Assembly: GCF_022760805.1 (NCBI RefSeq)
Contig: NZ_JAIVFL010000001.1
Location: 558,001 to 622,000, forward strand
Origin: Candidatus Mycolicibacterium alkanivorans
GTDB lineage: Bacteria > Actinomycetota > Actinomycetes > Mycobacteriales > Mycobacteriaceae
Direction of reading: 5' to 3'
Length of the DNA stretch: 64,000 nucleotides
Part shown: positions 29,985 through 37,281 of the stretch, piece by piece
How the letters are laid out: every line of letters starts with the position of its first letter
Position numbering within the stretch: the stretch's first letter is position 1
The notes under the pieces: generated by a model
Databases searched by the model: none
What the model saw: the letters and a program-made list of their open reading frames with translations, nothing else
What the model was told of the DNA's origin: nothing
Made by a program: the position numbers and the translations under genes

Positions 29985-30721
29985 GACTGGCCCTCGACGA
30001 ATGCGCGCACCCGCGGCAACGCGCCGGGCGGGATGACGCCGCGGTTGCGGATGTCCCACATCTGCTCGGCGCTGACGCCGAGCAGGGCCGCGATGACGGA
30101 CTCCGGCAGACCCGACCGGGTGCACGCCTGGTCGAATCGGGTGGCGATTGCCCCCGGCATTCGTTGCAGTAGGCCGGTCCGGATGGCTTCGAGCGACTTC
30201 AGGTGCGTCATCAGGCGCTCAGCCGACTCGGCTCCGGCATTGACTGCCACCCGCCACGAGTTGGCGGCCAGCATTTCAGCTTTCACACACTGAGCGATCA
30301 CGGACAGAATATACGTCTCGTATTCGTTTGATGTTTCCGCCGGCAGTCTGGCTATCAACGAGTTCAGCGATTCCAGGTGCGCCTCGGCGTGGGCTTCGAG
30401 CACTTCGGTGTCGCTGTGGCGGCTGACGACGATATCTGTGGACGGTCTGGACGGCGCTGGTTCGGCTACTGCGGTGGCGAGAAGTTGGGCCAATTCGGCC
30501 TCGGCGTCGTCGGCCATCACTAGGCGCGTGTAGGTGCCGGGCGGCAGGCCCAACCCGTTCTCGATCTTCTGAACTGTGCCTTTGTGCGGTTTACGGGCTC
30601 CGCGTTCCAGGAAGCTCAGGCCCATGATGCTGACGCCGGTCGCTGCGGCGAGGTCAGCCAGCGACCAGTCGCGGGACTCGCGGAGGGCTCGAATAGCGGC
30701 GCCCGCCGCCTCACGGCTCAC
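29981..30721 (-). CDS. XRE-family regulator, Rv0023-like
   Basis: 246 residues with an N-terminal XRE helix-turn-helix (about 8-62, LADLAAATGVSIMGLSFLERG), a helical middle and a second helix-turn-helix-like segment near the C-terminus (VIAALLGVSAEQMWDIRNRG). M. tuberculosis Rv0023, of similar length, occupies the same position. It is the first gene of the minus-strand operon and divergent from whiB5. The 129-bp gap between them contains repeated TATACG-type motifs that could be its operators. Confidence 0.85.
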   Translation of the reverse strand: MSREAAGAAIRALRESRDWSLADLAAATGVSIMGLSFLERGARKPHKGTVQKIENGLGLPPGTYTRLVMADDAEAELAQLLATAVAEPAPSRPSTDIVVSRHSDTEVLEAHAEAHLESLNSLIARLPAETSNEYETYILSVIAQCVKAEMLAANSWRVAVNAGAESAERLMTHLKSLEAIRTGLLQRMPGAIATRFDQACTRSGLPESVIAALLGVSAEQMWDIRNRGVIPPGALPRVRAFVEGQS

Positions 30722-30739
30722 CGTCGGGCTCCCGCCATA

Positions 30740-30817
30740 TACGGATCGTACACAGCGCTACGCAGGTATACGTTCTTGTCTACGTTCCACTTGCGTCCCG
30801 AACCAGGGGTGTATACG
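30740..30817. promoter_or_regulatory. Operator-like repeats between Rv0023-like and whiB5 genes
   Basis: The stretch holds the palindrome TACG-GAT-CGTA (30740-30750), GTATAC palindromes at 30766-30771 and 30811-30816, and TACGTTC repeated directly at 30769-30775 and 30781-30787 (12-bp step). It is AT-richer than the surroundings. It could bind the XRE regulator or WhiB5 and set expression of both divergent units. Confidence 0.5.
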
Positions 30818-30850
30818 CTTCCGTCATCGAATTCCAACAAGGAGGCCGCC

Positions 30851-31264
30851 ATGCACCACCGCCCCTGCTCGGCAGAGCCCGATCTGTGGTTCGGCTATGC
30901 CGACGACGACGCCAGCGACGGCGCGGCCAAGGCCCGCGTCTACGAGCAGTCCGCCACCCGGGCCCGAACCATCTGTCTGCGGCGCTGCCCGCTGGCCCAG
31001 CAGCGGGCCTGCGCCCGCCGGGCCATCGAGGGCAGTGAGGAATACGGCGTGTGGGCCGGTGTGAAGCTCCCCGGCGGTCAGTACCGCAAACGGGCCCAGC
31101 TCGCGTACGCCCACGACGTTCTGCGACACATAGCCGACGGTGAGATCAACCCGCGCGAGCTACCGGAGAGCGCTGAGCTGCTGGCTCGCACCGAAGCGTT
31201 GCCGGTGCAGGTGGCCACCGTCGTGCACCTGCCGCTGGGGCGACTCCCCCGTACCGCCGCATAG
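30851..31264 (+). CDS. whiB5: WhiB-family Fe-S regulator, WhiB5-like
   Basis: 137 residues (WhiB5 has 139) at the conserved place next to the Rv0023 homologue. Cys6, Cys42, Cys46 and Cys54 should hold a 4Fe-4S cluster, and YGVWAG at 65-70 is the WhiB turn that contacts the sigma factor. The spacing C-x3-C-x7-C differs from the usual C-x2-C-x5-C. AAGGAGG sits 6 nt before the ATG. WhiB5 is linked to type VII secretion control in M. tuberculosis, consistent with the adjacent cluster. Confidence 0.85.
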   Translation: MHHRPCSAEPDLWFGYADDDASDGAAKARVYEQSATRARTICLRRCPLAQQRACARRAIEGSEEYGVWAGVKLPGGQYRKRAQLAYAHDVLRHIADGEINPRELPESAELLARTEALPVQVATVVHLPLGRLPRTAA

Positions 31265-31388
31265 AGCGGTTCCTAGGCGGTGGGGCTACAAGTTCCGGTT
31301 CGGGGTGTTCCGCATCGACGAGGCTGAGGTCCTGCAGGCATTCGCGGCCTGAGAGAGATCCGTCCCGCTGGCGAGTACCGTTGGGGCG

Positions 31389-31944
31389 GTGAGCAACCTC
31401 GAAGCCGCTCCGGGTGAACTTGCCTGTACCGCAACGGTCTTCGACGGTGTCGAGGTCCTGCAGCCGCGCGAGGTCACCTTGGGCGGCCCGCGTGCGATTC
31501 GGGTTCGCCGGACACTGCCGCAACGGCGGCGCCTTCACCCCGTTGCTGGGCTCCCAACTGGACCTCGCCGCGGGGTCACATGTCGACCTCGACGTCGACC
31601 CCGCCTTCGAGCATGGCGTACTGCTGGACCTCGGCGCTGTCGAGGTGGCCGACTGGCGGTTGGAGCCGGGCGACCTCGCCTACCTGGGCCCGGGCCCGAC
31701 GTCGCTGCGGCTGCACAACCCGGCCGAGCACCCGGCCCGAATGCTGCTGCTCGGCGGCACTCCGTTCGGCGAGGACCTGCTGATGTGGTGGAACTTCGTC
31801 GCCCGCACCCATGACGAGATCGTCGAATACCGCCGGCTGTGGCAGGCCGGCGCAGATCTTCCACATCACGACTTCGACGACATGTCGATCCGGTCACCGG
31901 CGCGACTGAGCAAACCAGTCCGCCACGCCGTACATACCGGCTGA
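31389..31944 (+). pseudogene. Pirin-family gene with internal deletion and frameshift
   Basis: The 5' part reads ATVFDGVEVLQPREVTLGGP and VRRTLPQR, a pirin N-terminus. About ten bases later another frame continues with TPLLGSQLDLAAGSHVDLDV, then FEHGVLLDLGAVEVADWRL and GGTPFGEDLLMWWNFVARTH, the pirin C-terminal domain. The central part, roughly 140 residues holding the metal-binding histidines, is gone. Junction near 31525. Not functional as a pirin. Confidence 0.75.
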
Positions 31945-31974
31945 GGCCGGGGTCCGCCGCTATCGTGATACCTC

Positions 31975-32811
31975 GTGGCGGAACCCGACCAGGCCGGAGC
32001 CACCCCACCGGCCTACTTCGTAGCCGATGGTGACGTACTACTGCCCGACCCGGTGGCGCAGGGGCCGTGGGGGCCGACGCTCAGCGGCCACGTCGTCGGC
32101 GGGATCCTGGCCCGCGGCGTCGAACAGGCCGGCGGCGGCGACGGGCTGCAACCGGCGCGGCTGACCGTCGATCTGCTGCGACCCACCGCGATCGCCCCGC
32201 TGGAGGTGCGCACCACCGTGCAGCGTGAGGGCCGCCGCATCCGGCTGGTGGATGCCGCGCTGGTCCAGAACGGGGAATTGGTGTCGCGGGCCAGCGCGGT
32301 GTTCCTGCGTCGCGGCGAGGCGCCTACCGGTGACATCTGGTCGTCGCCGGTCACCATGCCCGCCCTGCCGCCCGACCCGGGGCCGCTGCCCGCCAACCTG
32401 CCGATGTTCGTCTGGGGCTACGGGGGAGAGGGCTCCTCGGGCGGGGAATACGGTTTCGCCGAGTGGCACGCCGGCGGTCCCAAGTACGCCTGGGTGCGCC
32501 AGCTGCGCCCGTTGGTTGCCGGCGAGACCGTCAGCCCGTTCGTCGAGGCGGCCATGGCCGCCGACGCCACCAGCGCGTTGACCCATTGGGGCACAAGCGG
32601 ATTGCGCTATATCAACGCCGACTACACGCTGAGCCTGACCAGGTTGCCCAAGGGGCCGAACATCGGCCTTGCCGCCCTGGTGCACGGCAGCCATGACGGC
32701 GTCGCCTCCGGGGCGGCCGCCGTGTTCGACGAGTACGGCCCGATCGGCAACTCGATGGCGGTGGCATTGGTGAACCCGGTCGAGTCGTTTCAACCGAAGA
32801 CGATGAAGTAG
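31975..32811 (+). CDS. Acyl-CoA thioesterase family protein (double hotdog)
   Basis: 278 residues with two hotdog-like halves: LLPDPVAQGPWGPTLSGHVV in the first and RYINADYTLSLTRLPKGPNI in the second, as in TesB-like and mycobacterial thioesterase family proteins. Expected to hydrolyse acyl-CoA to fatty acid and CoA. GTG 31975 is the only start that gives the family N-terminus. Codon use and frame are intact although broken genes lie on both sides. Confidence 0.8.
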   Translation: MAEPDQAGATPPAYFVADGDVLLPDPVAQGPWGPTLSGHVVGGILARGVEQAGGGDGLQPARLTVDLLRPTAIAPLEVRTTVQREGRRIRLVDAALVQNGELVSRASAVFLRRGEAPTGDIWSSPVTMPALPPDPGPLPANLPMFVWGYGGEGSSGGEYGFAEWHAGGPKYAWVRQLRPLVAGETVSPFVEAAMAADATSALTHWGTSGLRYINADYTLSLTRLPKGPNIGLAALVHGSHDGVASGAAAVFDEYGPIGNSMAVALVNPVESFQPKTMK

Positions 32812-32823
32812 GGGAGCGGGTAG

Positions 32824-33085
32824 ATGCGCAGGTTCGTCGACATCTCCTCGAATGGTGCCTGCAGCCCGCGGTGAAGCGCGACTTCCGACACGTCCCCGCC
32901 GGCTACGTGGCCACGACCGCCGACGTCGAGGAGGAGTTGGAGCGCATCGGGCACACGGACTATGTCGGGATGGGCCGGGACGCGACCCGGTACCTGCTGC
33001 AGCGGGGCGTGCGCCTCACCGGCACCGACGCCTGGAGCTGGGACGCGCCGTTCTCCTTCACCGCGCGGCCAAGGCGCGGCTACGG
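32824..33085 (+). pseudogene. Remnant of a cyclase-family (kynurenine formamidase-like) gene
   Basis: ATG 32824 with an upstream GGGAG opens MRRFVDIS, the usual beginning of long cyclase-family proteins, but a stop follows after 16 codons. In another frame (from 32868) the later family segments appear: KRDFRHVPAGYVATTADVEE, then GMGRDATRYLLQRGVRLTG and DAWSWDAPFSFTA. The metal-binding HxGTHxD region is missing. Two deletions at least. The end overlaps the small secreted protein gene on the other strand. Confidence 0.65.
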
Positions 33086-33358
33086 CCAGGGGCCGCCGAC
33101 TGGGGGGCCGCCGCCGGGGGGCGACTGGTTCTGAAGGATGCCCAGGCAGGTGCCCAGCGACTTCCCGGGGATACACGGAATTCCGCCGACGGTCGGCACA
33201 CCACTGTTGGCCACGAAGCACTGGCCGGTGATGGGGTCGGCGAGATGGCCGATCGGGCAGGCGCTCGCCGGTGCCGCGACGACCATCGGCACGGCCACGA
33301 AGAAACCTCCGCAGACCGCCGCCATCAGCGCCTTGGACACCCGTCGCCGTACCAACAT
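33080..33358 (-). CDS. Small secreted Cys-containing protein
   Basis: 92 residues: a basic N-terminus (MLVRRRVSK), a hydrophobic stretch and a likely signal-peptidase site after about residue 33 (APASA). The mature part CPIGHLADPITGQCFVANSG and IPCIPGKSLGTC has four cysteines that could form two disulfides, followed by a Gly/Pro-rich tail. Mycobacteria encode many such small exported proteins of unknown function. Ribosome site weak. Confidence 0.65.
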   Translation of the reverse strand: MLVRRRVSKALMAAVCGGFFVAVPMVVAAPASACPIGHLADPITGQCFVANSGVPTVGGIPCIPGKSLGTCLGILQNQSPPGGGPPVGGPWP

Positions 33359-34376
33359 GGGTGTCAGCCTACTGCGCGACCAGGGTGGGCCGGCCAAACC
33401 ATCCGGGCGCACCGGCCAGTGGATGAACGTCAGATCTACCCAGGTCTGGTCGAACAGCACCGGGCGGCGCAGCGGCGGCGGCGGCGTGACCGGGAAACCG
33501 GTTAGGGTCACGCCTCTGCGATCCGGTCGCGGCCGGCGTTCTTCGCCTCGTACAGCGCCGTGTCGGCGCGGGTCACGGTCTCGGTCAGCGTCTCGCCGGG
33601 GACCCAGGTGGTGTGCCCGATCGAGCAGGGTCTGGCCCGCCGGGACCCCTGCGCCGCACGCGGTCCAAAATGTGCGTCGCCTGCTCGGAGGTGGTGTCGG
33701 GCAGCGCGACGATGAACTCCTCGCCGCCCCAGCGGGCGAAGACGTCAGCGGTGCGCAACACCGCGCCTGCGGCGGCCGCGAAGCTGCGCAGCACCGCATG
33801 CTCGGCCGCCTCGGCGGTGATGTCGCGCAATTGCAGCTGCACTGCCGGCGAGCCCCGGTAGGCACGCCGCAGGGCGGTGCCGGCCGCGATGGCCATGAAG
33901 GTCGCGCGGATGTCGCGCTCGACCCGGCTGCCAACGAAACCGGTCACCGGGTGGTTCTCGACCTCGGCGGACGTCGCTGCGCCGCACAGGGCGACGGCCT
34001 CGCTGTTGGCATAGGCGATGCGGCTGTCGACGTCGATCACCGCAACGGCGGGGAGTTTTCGACCAGTGCCCGCCACCGTTCCTCGGCCTCCTGGTGCGCG
34101 GCCCGCTCGGCAGCGATCTCGGTGACGTCGGCGGACACCCCGCCGATTCCGATGACCGTGCCAGCTGGAGGGTCTTGACCGCGCGTCAGCCCATTGCGGT
34201 TCGGCCGACGTCGATCGCGTTGGCAGGGACTTCTTCGGGCAGGCCGCCCGGCGCCTCCTCGGCCAACCGGCGGGCGACGGCGTGCGCGGTGCGAACACAG
34301 TCCCGCACCGTCTGCGGGTAGGTGTCGGCGTCGACGCGTGTGGTCGTCTCGGCGCCCTCTGACTGCGCTTCGATCT

Positions 34377-34386
34377 GGGTTAGTCC
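34377..34386. repeat. Left copy of the IS4 target-site duplication
   Basis: GGGTTAGTCC immediately outside the left inverted repeat is repeated directly outside the right one (35892-35901). A 10-bp duplication fits IS4-family transposition and shows the element arrived as one event. Confidence 0.85.
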
Positions 34387-34432
34387 CAATGCCGCTCAGT
34401 TAAGGGTGTGACTGTTGGGTCAAGTGTGACGG

Positions 34433-35872
34433 GTGCGGCGTGTCGGGGAGTTGGGGCAGCGGAACTCCCGGTATGGATGGATTGTCCGACCAAAGACACC
34501 ATCTCACCTGGGAGTTCCGCTGTCTGTTCAGTCTGTCATTCGTGGTTCGGTGGTGGTTGGTGCGGGTCGGTTCGCGCCCGGTCACCTCGGTGGGTTGACC
34601 CAGATCGTCCCGTTCGAGATGGTCGATGCGGTGCTGGAATCGACCCGGACGGTGCAGGCCAGGGTGCGGGCGTTGCCGTCGCGGGTGGTGGTGTACCTGC
34701 TGCTGGCGGCGGCGCTGTTCGCCGAGCTCGGCTACGGCCAGGTGTGGGCTCGGATGACCGCGGGCCTGGACGGGATCGACGTCGCCGATCCGGTGTCCTC
34801 GGCGTTGGCGCAGGCCCGTCGCCGCATCGGTGTCAAGCCGCTGCGGGAGCTGTTCGACCTGGTCCGCGGTCCGGCCGCCGGTGCGGCGCGATGGCGGGGC
34901 CTGCTGGTATGCGCGATCGACGGCACGTCGATGTTCACCCCCGACACCGCGTCGAATCTGGCCGCGTTCGGCCGGGTCGGCGGCGGCAACGGCCCGTCGG
35001 GGTATCCGATGCTGCGGATGCTGACCGTGGTCGCGTGCGGCACCCGCACCGTACTGGGTGCCGTCTTCGGCACCTTGAGCGTGGGCGAAACCAACTATGC
35101 ACCAAAGCTTCTGGGCTGCCTCCGCCAGGGCATGCTGCTGCTCGCCGACCGTAACTTCGCCGCCGCGGGCCTGATCGAGCAGGTCGCCGCCACGGGCGCT
35201 GACCTGCTGTTCCGCGCCAAGACCAACCGCAAACTCCCCGTGATCGGCCACTGCGGTGACGGCTCGTGGCTGTCGCGGATTGACACGACGACCGTGCGGG
35301 TGATCGACGCCCAGGTCGCCGTGCGACTCGCCGGGGGCCCACGTCGCAGCGAGCGCTACCTGCTGATCACCACCCTCACCGACCACCGGCGATACCCCGC
35401 CACCGAACTGGTCGCCCTCTATCACCAGCGGTGGGAGATCGAAACCTCCTACCTGGAACTGAAATCCACCATCCTCGGCGGCCGGGTGCTGCGCGCCCGC
35501 ACACCCGACGGGATCGCCCAGGAGATCTATGCCCTGCTGGTCACCTACCAAGCGCTGCGCATCGCGATATCCGATGCCACCGCCACCGCCGCCGCCACCA
35601 CTGACCGCGCGGGCTTCAGCATCGCGCTCAACACCGCCCGTGACCAGGTCATCCAGGCCGCCGGCGTCATCGCCGACACCACTATCGACCTCATCGGCAA
35701 GATCGGCCACGCCGTGCTCGATCACCTGCTCCCGGCCCACCGCCGCAGAACCAGTCCCCGCGTCGTCAAACGCGCCATCTCCAAACACCGCGCCAAAGGC
35801 GACATCGACCGCAACAGCTACAAGATCACCGTCGACGTCACCATCAACGGCCAGTTGACAACCGGCCCATGA
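34433..35872 (+). CDS. IS4-family DDE transposase
   Basis: 479 residues if started at GTG 34433. Catalytic triad: Asp163 (CAIDGTSM), Asp239 (LLLADRNF) and Glu337 within the IS4 signature Y-x2-R-x3-E-x6-K (Tyr330, Arg333, Glu337, Lys344). It cuts and pastes the element. The true start is uncertain: a 12-bp inverted repeat spans the first 30 codons and could form a leader hairpin, with GTG 34550 an alternative start. Confidence 0.92.
   Translation: MRRVGELGQRNSRYGWIVRPKTPSHLGVPLSVQSVIRGSVVVGAGRFAPGHLGGLTQIVPFEMVDAVLESTRTVQARVRALPSRVVVYLLLAAALFAELGYGQVWARMTAGLDGIDVADPVSSALAQARRRIGVKPLRELFDLVRGPAAGAARWRGLLVCAIDGTSMFTPDTASNLAAFGRVGGGNGPSGYPMLRMLTVVACGTRTVLGAVFGTLSVGETNYAPKLLGCLRQGMLLLADRNFAAAGLIEQVAATGADLLFRAKTNRKLPVIGHCGDGSWLSRIDTTTVRVIDAQVAVRLAGGPRRSERYLLITTLTDHRRYPATELVALYHQRWEIETSYLELKSTILGGRVLRARTPDGIAQEIYALLVTYQALRIAISDATATAAATTDRAGFSIALNTARDQVIQAAGVIADTTIDLIGKIGHAVLDHLLPAHRRRTSPRVVKRAISKHRAKGDIDRNSYKITVDVTINGQLTTGP
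34458..34521 (+). promoter_or_regulatory. Leader inverted repeat in the IS4 transposase gene
   Basis: AGCGGAACTCCC (34458-34469) and GGGAGTTCCGCT (34510-34521) are perfect complements with 40 bp between. In RNA the second arm hides a GGGAG ribosome-site-like sequence. Elements of this kind often fold read-through transcripts so that transposase is not made from outside promoters. Confidence 0.5.
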
Positions 35873-35891
35873 CCTTAACTGAGCGGCATTG

Positions 35892-35901
35892 GGGTTAGTC
35901 C
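35892..35901. repeat. Right copy of the IS4 target-site duplication
   Basis: GGGTTAGTCC, identical to the copy left of the element. Confidence 0.85.
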
Positions 35902-36253
35902 GACATGACGCCGCTGGGTGCCGTGGCCGTCATGGAGGTGGATAAAGTCCACGCCGCACCGCTGGGCCCACTCCTCGGCGATGTTGGCGACGGCGACCGA
36001 CCTCGGCATCGGCCAACTCTGATCGGCCTGCTGCACGAGTTTCCGAATCATTCCGAAGCGCGGGAATGACAGCTGGCGGCACACCGGAAACGACGGCGGC
36101 AAAGCGCTTCCGTTGACGGCGAGGTCCAGCTGCCTCGACGCCTCGGCCAGCGCGCGTCAGCAACATCGACACTGGGTCTTTCTGCCGTGCCGCGATCCAG
36201 CTCATCACGCGCTGTCGCACCCCGGAATCATGACACCGGGCCCCTCGCGCCCG

Positions 36254-37270
36254 CTATTTCATGGTGGCCAGGTTGCGCCAGAAGCTTTTGAGGCTGTCGG
36301 TGCCGCCGAAGAGCGTGGTGAAGTTGGTGGAGTCGACCAAGACGATGTCGCCGGCTCGTCGGCTCGTGGGTGGCATCCAGATGAGCGCGTTGAATTCGGT
36401 GTTGCCCGCCGCGGTGAAGGGGTGAGGTCTGTCGGGGTCGACGCGTTGCCGGCCCAGGACGCGGAGCGAGTCGCTCTCCGGTGCGGTGAGTTCGTAGTGC
36501 GGCAGGTGGGGATGGAAGTTGAATGTCGTGACGTTGTCGAGCAGTCTCGCGGCGTCCAGGTCGCGCAGTGCGGTCAGCGGTGCGATCTGGGTGGTGCCTT
36601 CGACGACGGCGGGACGCAGACCCCACGTGTTGTGCACCGGAATATCCAGTGCCGTCATCACCGAGCGGGTGTACTGGCCGAATCGCTGCTGGCGTGGGAC
36701 CAGCGGGTCGCCGTGGTGCCGGTATTCGATCTGACGCTGGGCGAAATCGTCGGTGAATCCGACATCGTGATGTGGGGCCAGCAGCAGGCAGGTGCCCTCT
36801 CGTTGCAGCCATTGCGTGATGGCGCTGAGCTCGTCGGGTCCGGCTTCCTGCTCGGAGAGGATGTGGTCGAGCCCGAAGACCATCAGGGTGTCGGTGTCGT
36901 CGAGGATGCGCTCGTCGATCGGCAGCTGGTAGCCGGCCTGGTCGATACGCTGGAAGACCGCGACCGGGTGCCCGGTGACCACACCTGCCAGTTCCTGGAA
37001 CGCCAACGTTGAGCGGTGAAATAATTCCAGCGTCCCAGCGATGCCTTGCAGGAAGTGCGCCTCGTCGTATTCCGGGGTTTCGTAGCTCGGCCACAAGGCG
37101 TTGCGGACTTCGGTCATGGTGGAGAAGCGGTTGTACATCGCGGCGGGATCCCGTTGCGCTTCCCAGGGGTAGCTCCAGGTCCAGTAGATGCTGATGCGGC
37201 GCCCGCCTGGGGTGCGTGTGCGAGGGACGTGGCGTTGATTGTAGGTGCGGGCTGGGGGCAATGTGCTCAT
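36254..37270 (-). CDS. Unrecognised protein of the DyP peroxidase operon
   Basis: 338 residues starting MSTLPPARTYNQRHVPRTRT. I do not recognise a family. The middle (LMVFGLDHILSEQEAGPDEL, then ITQWLQREGTCLLLAPHHDVG) reads like a Rossmann-type, GATase1/DUF4350-like domain, and the end (GDIVLVDSTNFTTLFGG) fits the last strand of such a fold. Many His and Trp residues; no signal peptide or membrane helix. It starts 11 bp behind the DyP gene with AGGTG as ribosome site, so it is co-transcribed. Possibly a partner or substrate-handling protein for the peroxidase. Confidence 0.7.
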   Translation of the reverse strand: MSTLPPARTYNQRHVPRTRTPGGRRISIYWTWSYPWEAQRDPAAMYNRFSTMTEVRNALWPSYETPEYDEAHFLQGIAGTLELFHRSTLAFQELAGVVTGHPVAVFQRIDQAGYQLPIDERILDDTDTLMVFGLDHILSEQEAGPDELSAITQWLQREGTCLLLAPHHDVGFTDDFAQRQIEYRHHGDPLVPRQQRFGQYTRSVMTALDIPVHNTWGLRPAVVEGTTQIAPLTALRDLDAARLLDNVTTFNFHPHLPHYELTAPESDSLRVLGRQRVDPDRPHPFTAAGNTEFNALIWMPPTSRRAGDIVLVDSTNFTTLFGGTDSLKSFWRNLATMK

Positions 37271-37281
37271 GATCGCACCTG

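Larger units (their letters stand above)
34387..35891 (+). mobile_element. Complete IS4-family insertion sequence (1505 bp)
   Basis: Bounded by perfect 19-bp inverted repeats, CAATGCCGCTCAGTTAAGG at 34387-34405 and its complement at 35873-35891, with a 10-bp direct target duplication outside. It holds one intact transposase gene reading rightward. It sits inside the degenerate GAF/PAS-GGDEF gene. Intact repeats and frame suggest a recent or still mobile copy, younger than much of the decay around it. Confidence 0.93.
33508..36220 (-). pseudogene. GAF/PAS-GGDEF diguanylate cyclase gene, broken by IS4 insertion and frameshifts
   Basis: Starting from GTG 36220 (MRQRVMSWIAARQKDPVSM), the frame shifts near 36150 and continues ALAEASRQLDLAVNGSALPP to CGVDFIHLHDGHG. 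The IS4 element then splits GLT/QIEAQSEGAE, whose codons rejoin exactly if the element and one target copy are removed. Beyond it come a GAF-like end, a PAS part (VAVIDVDSRIAYANSEAVAL) and GGDEF sequence (FARWGGEEFIVALPD), with further shifts near 34190, 34060, 33645 and 33625. The natural end ADTALYEAKNAGRDRIAEA is still readable. It would have made cyclic di-GMP. Confidence 0.8.

Noticed and set aside
34400..35788. 462-codon open frame opposite the IS4 transposase
   Set aside because: Antisense of a transposase with a complete DDE triad; composition is that of a shadow frame.
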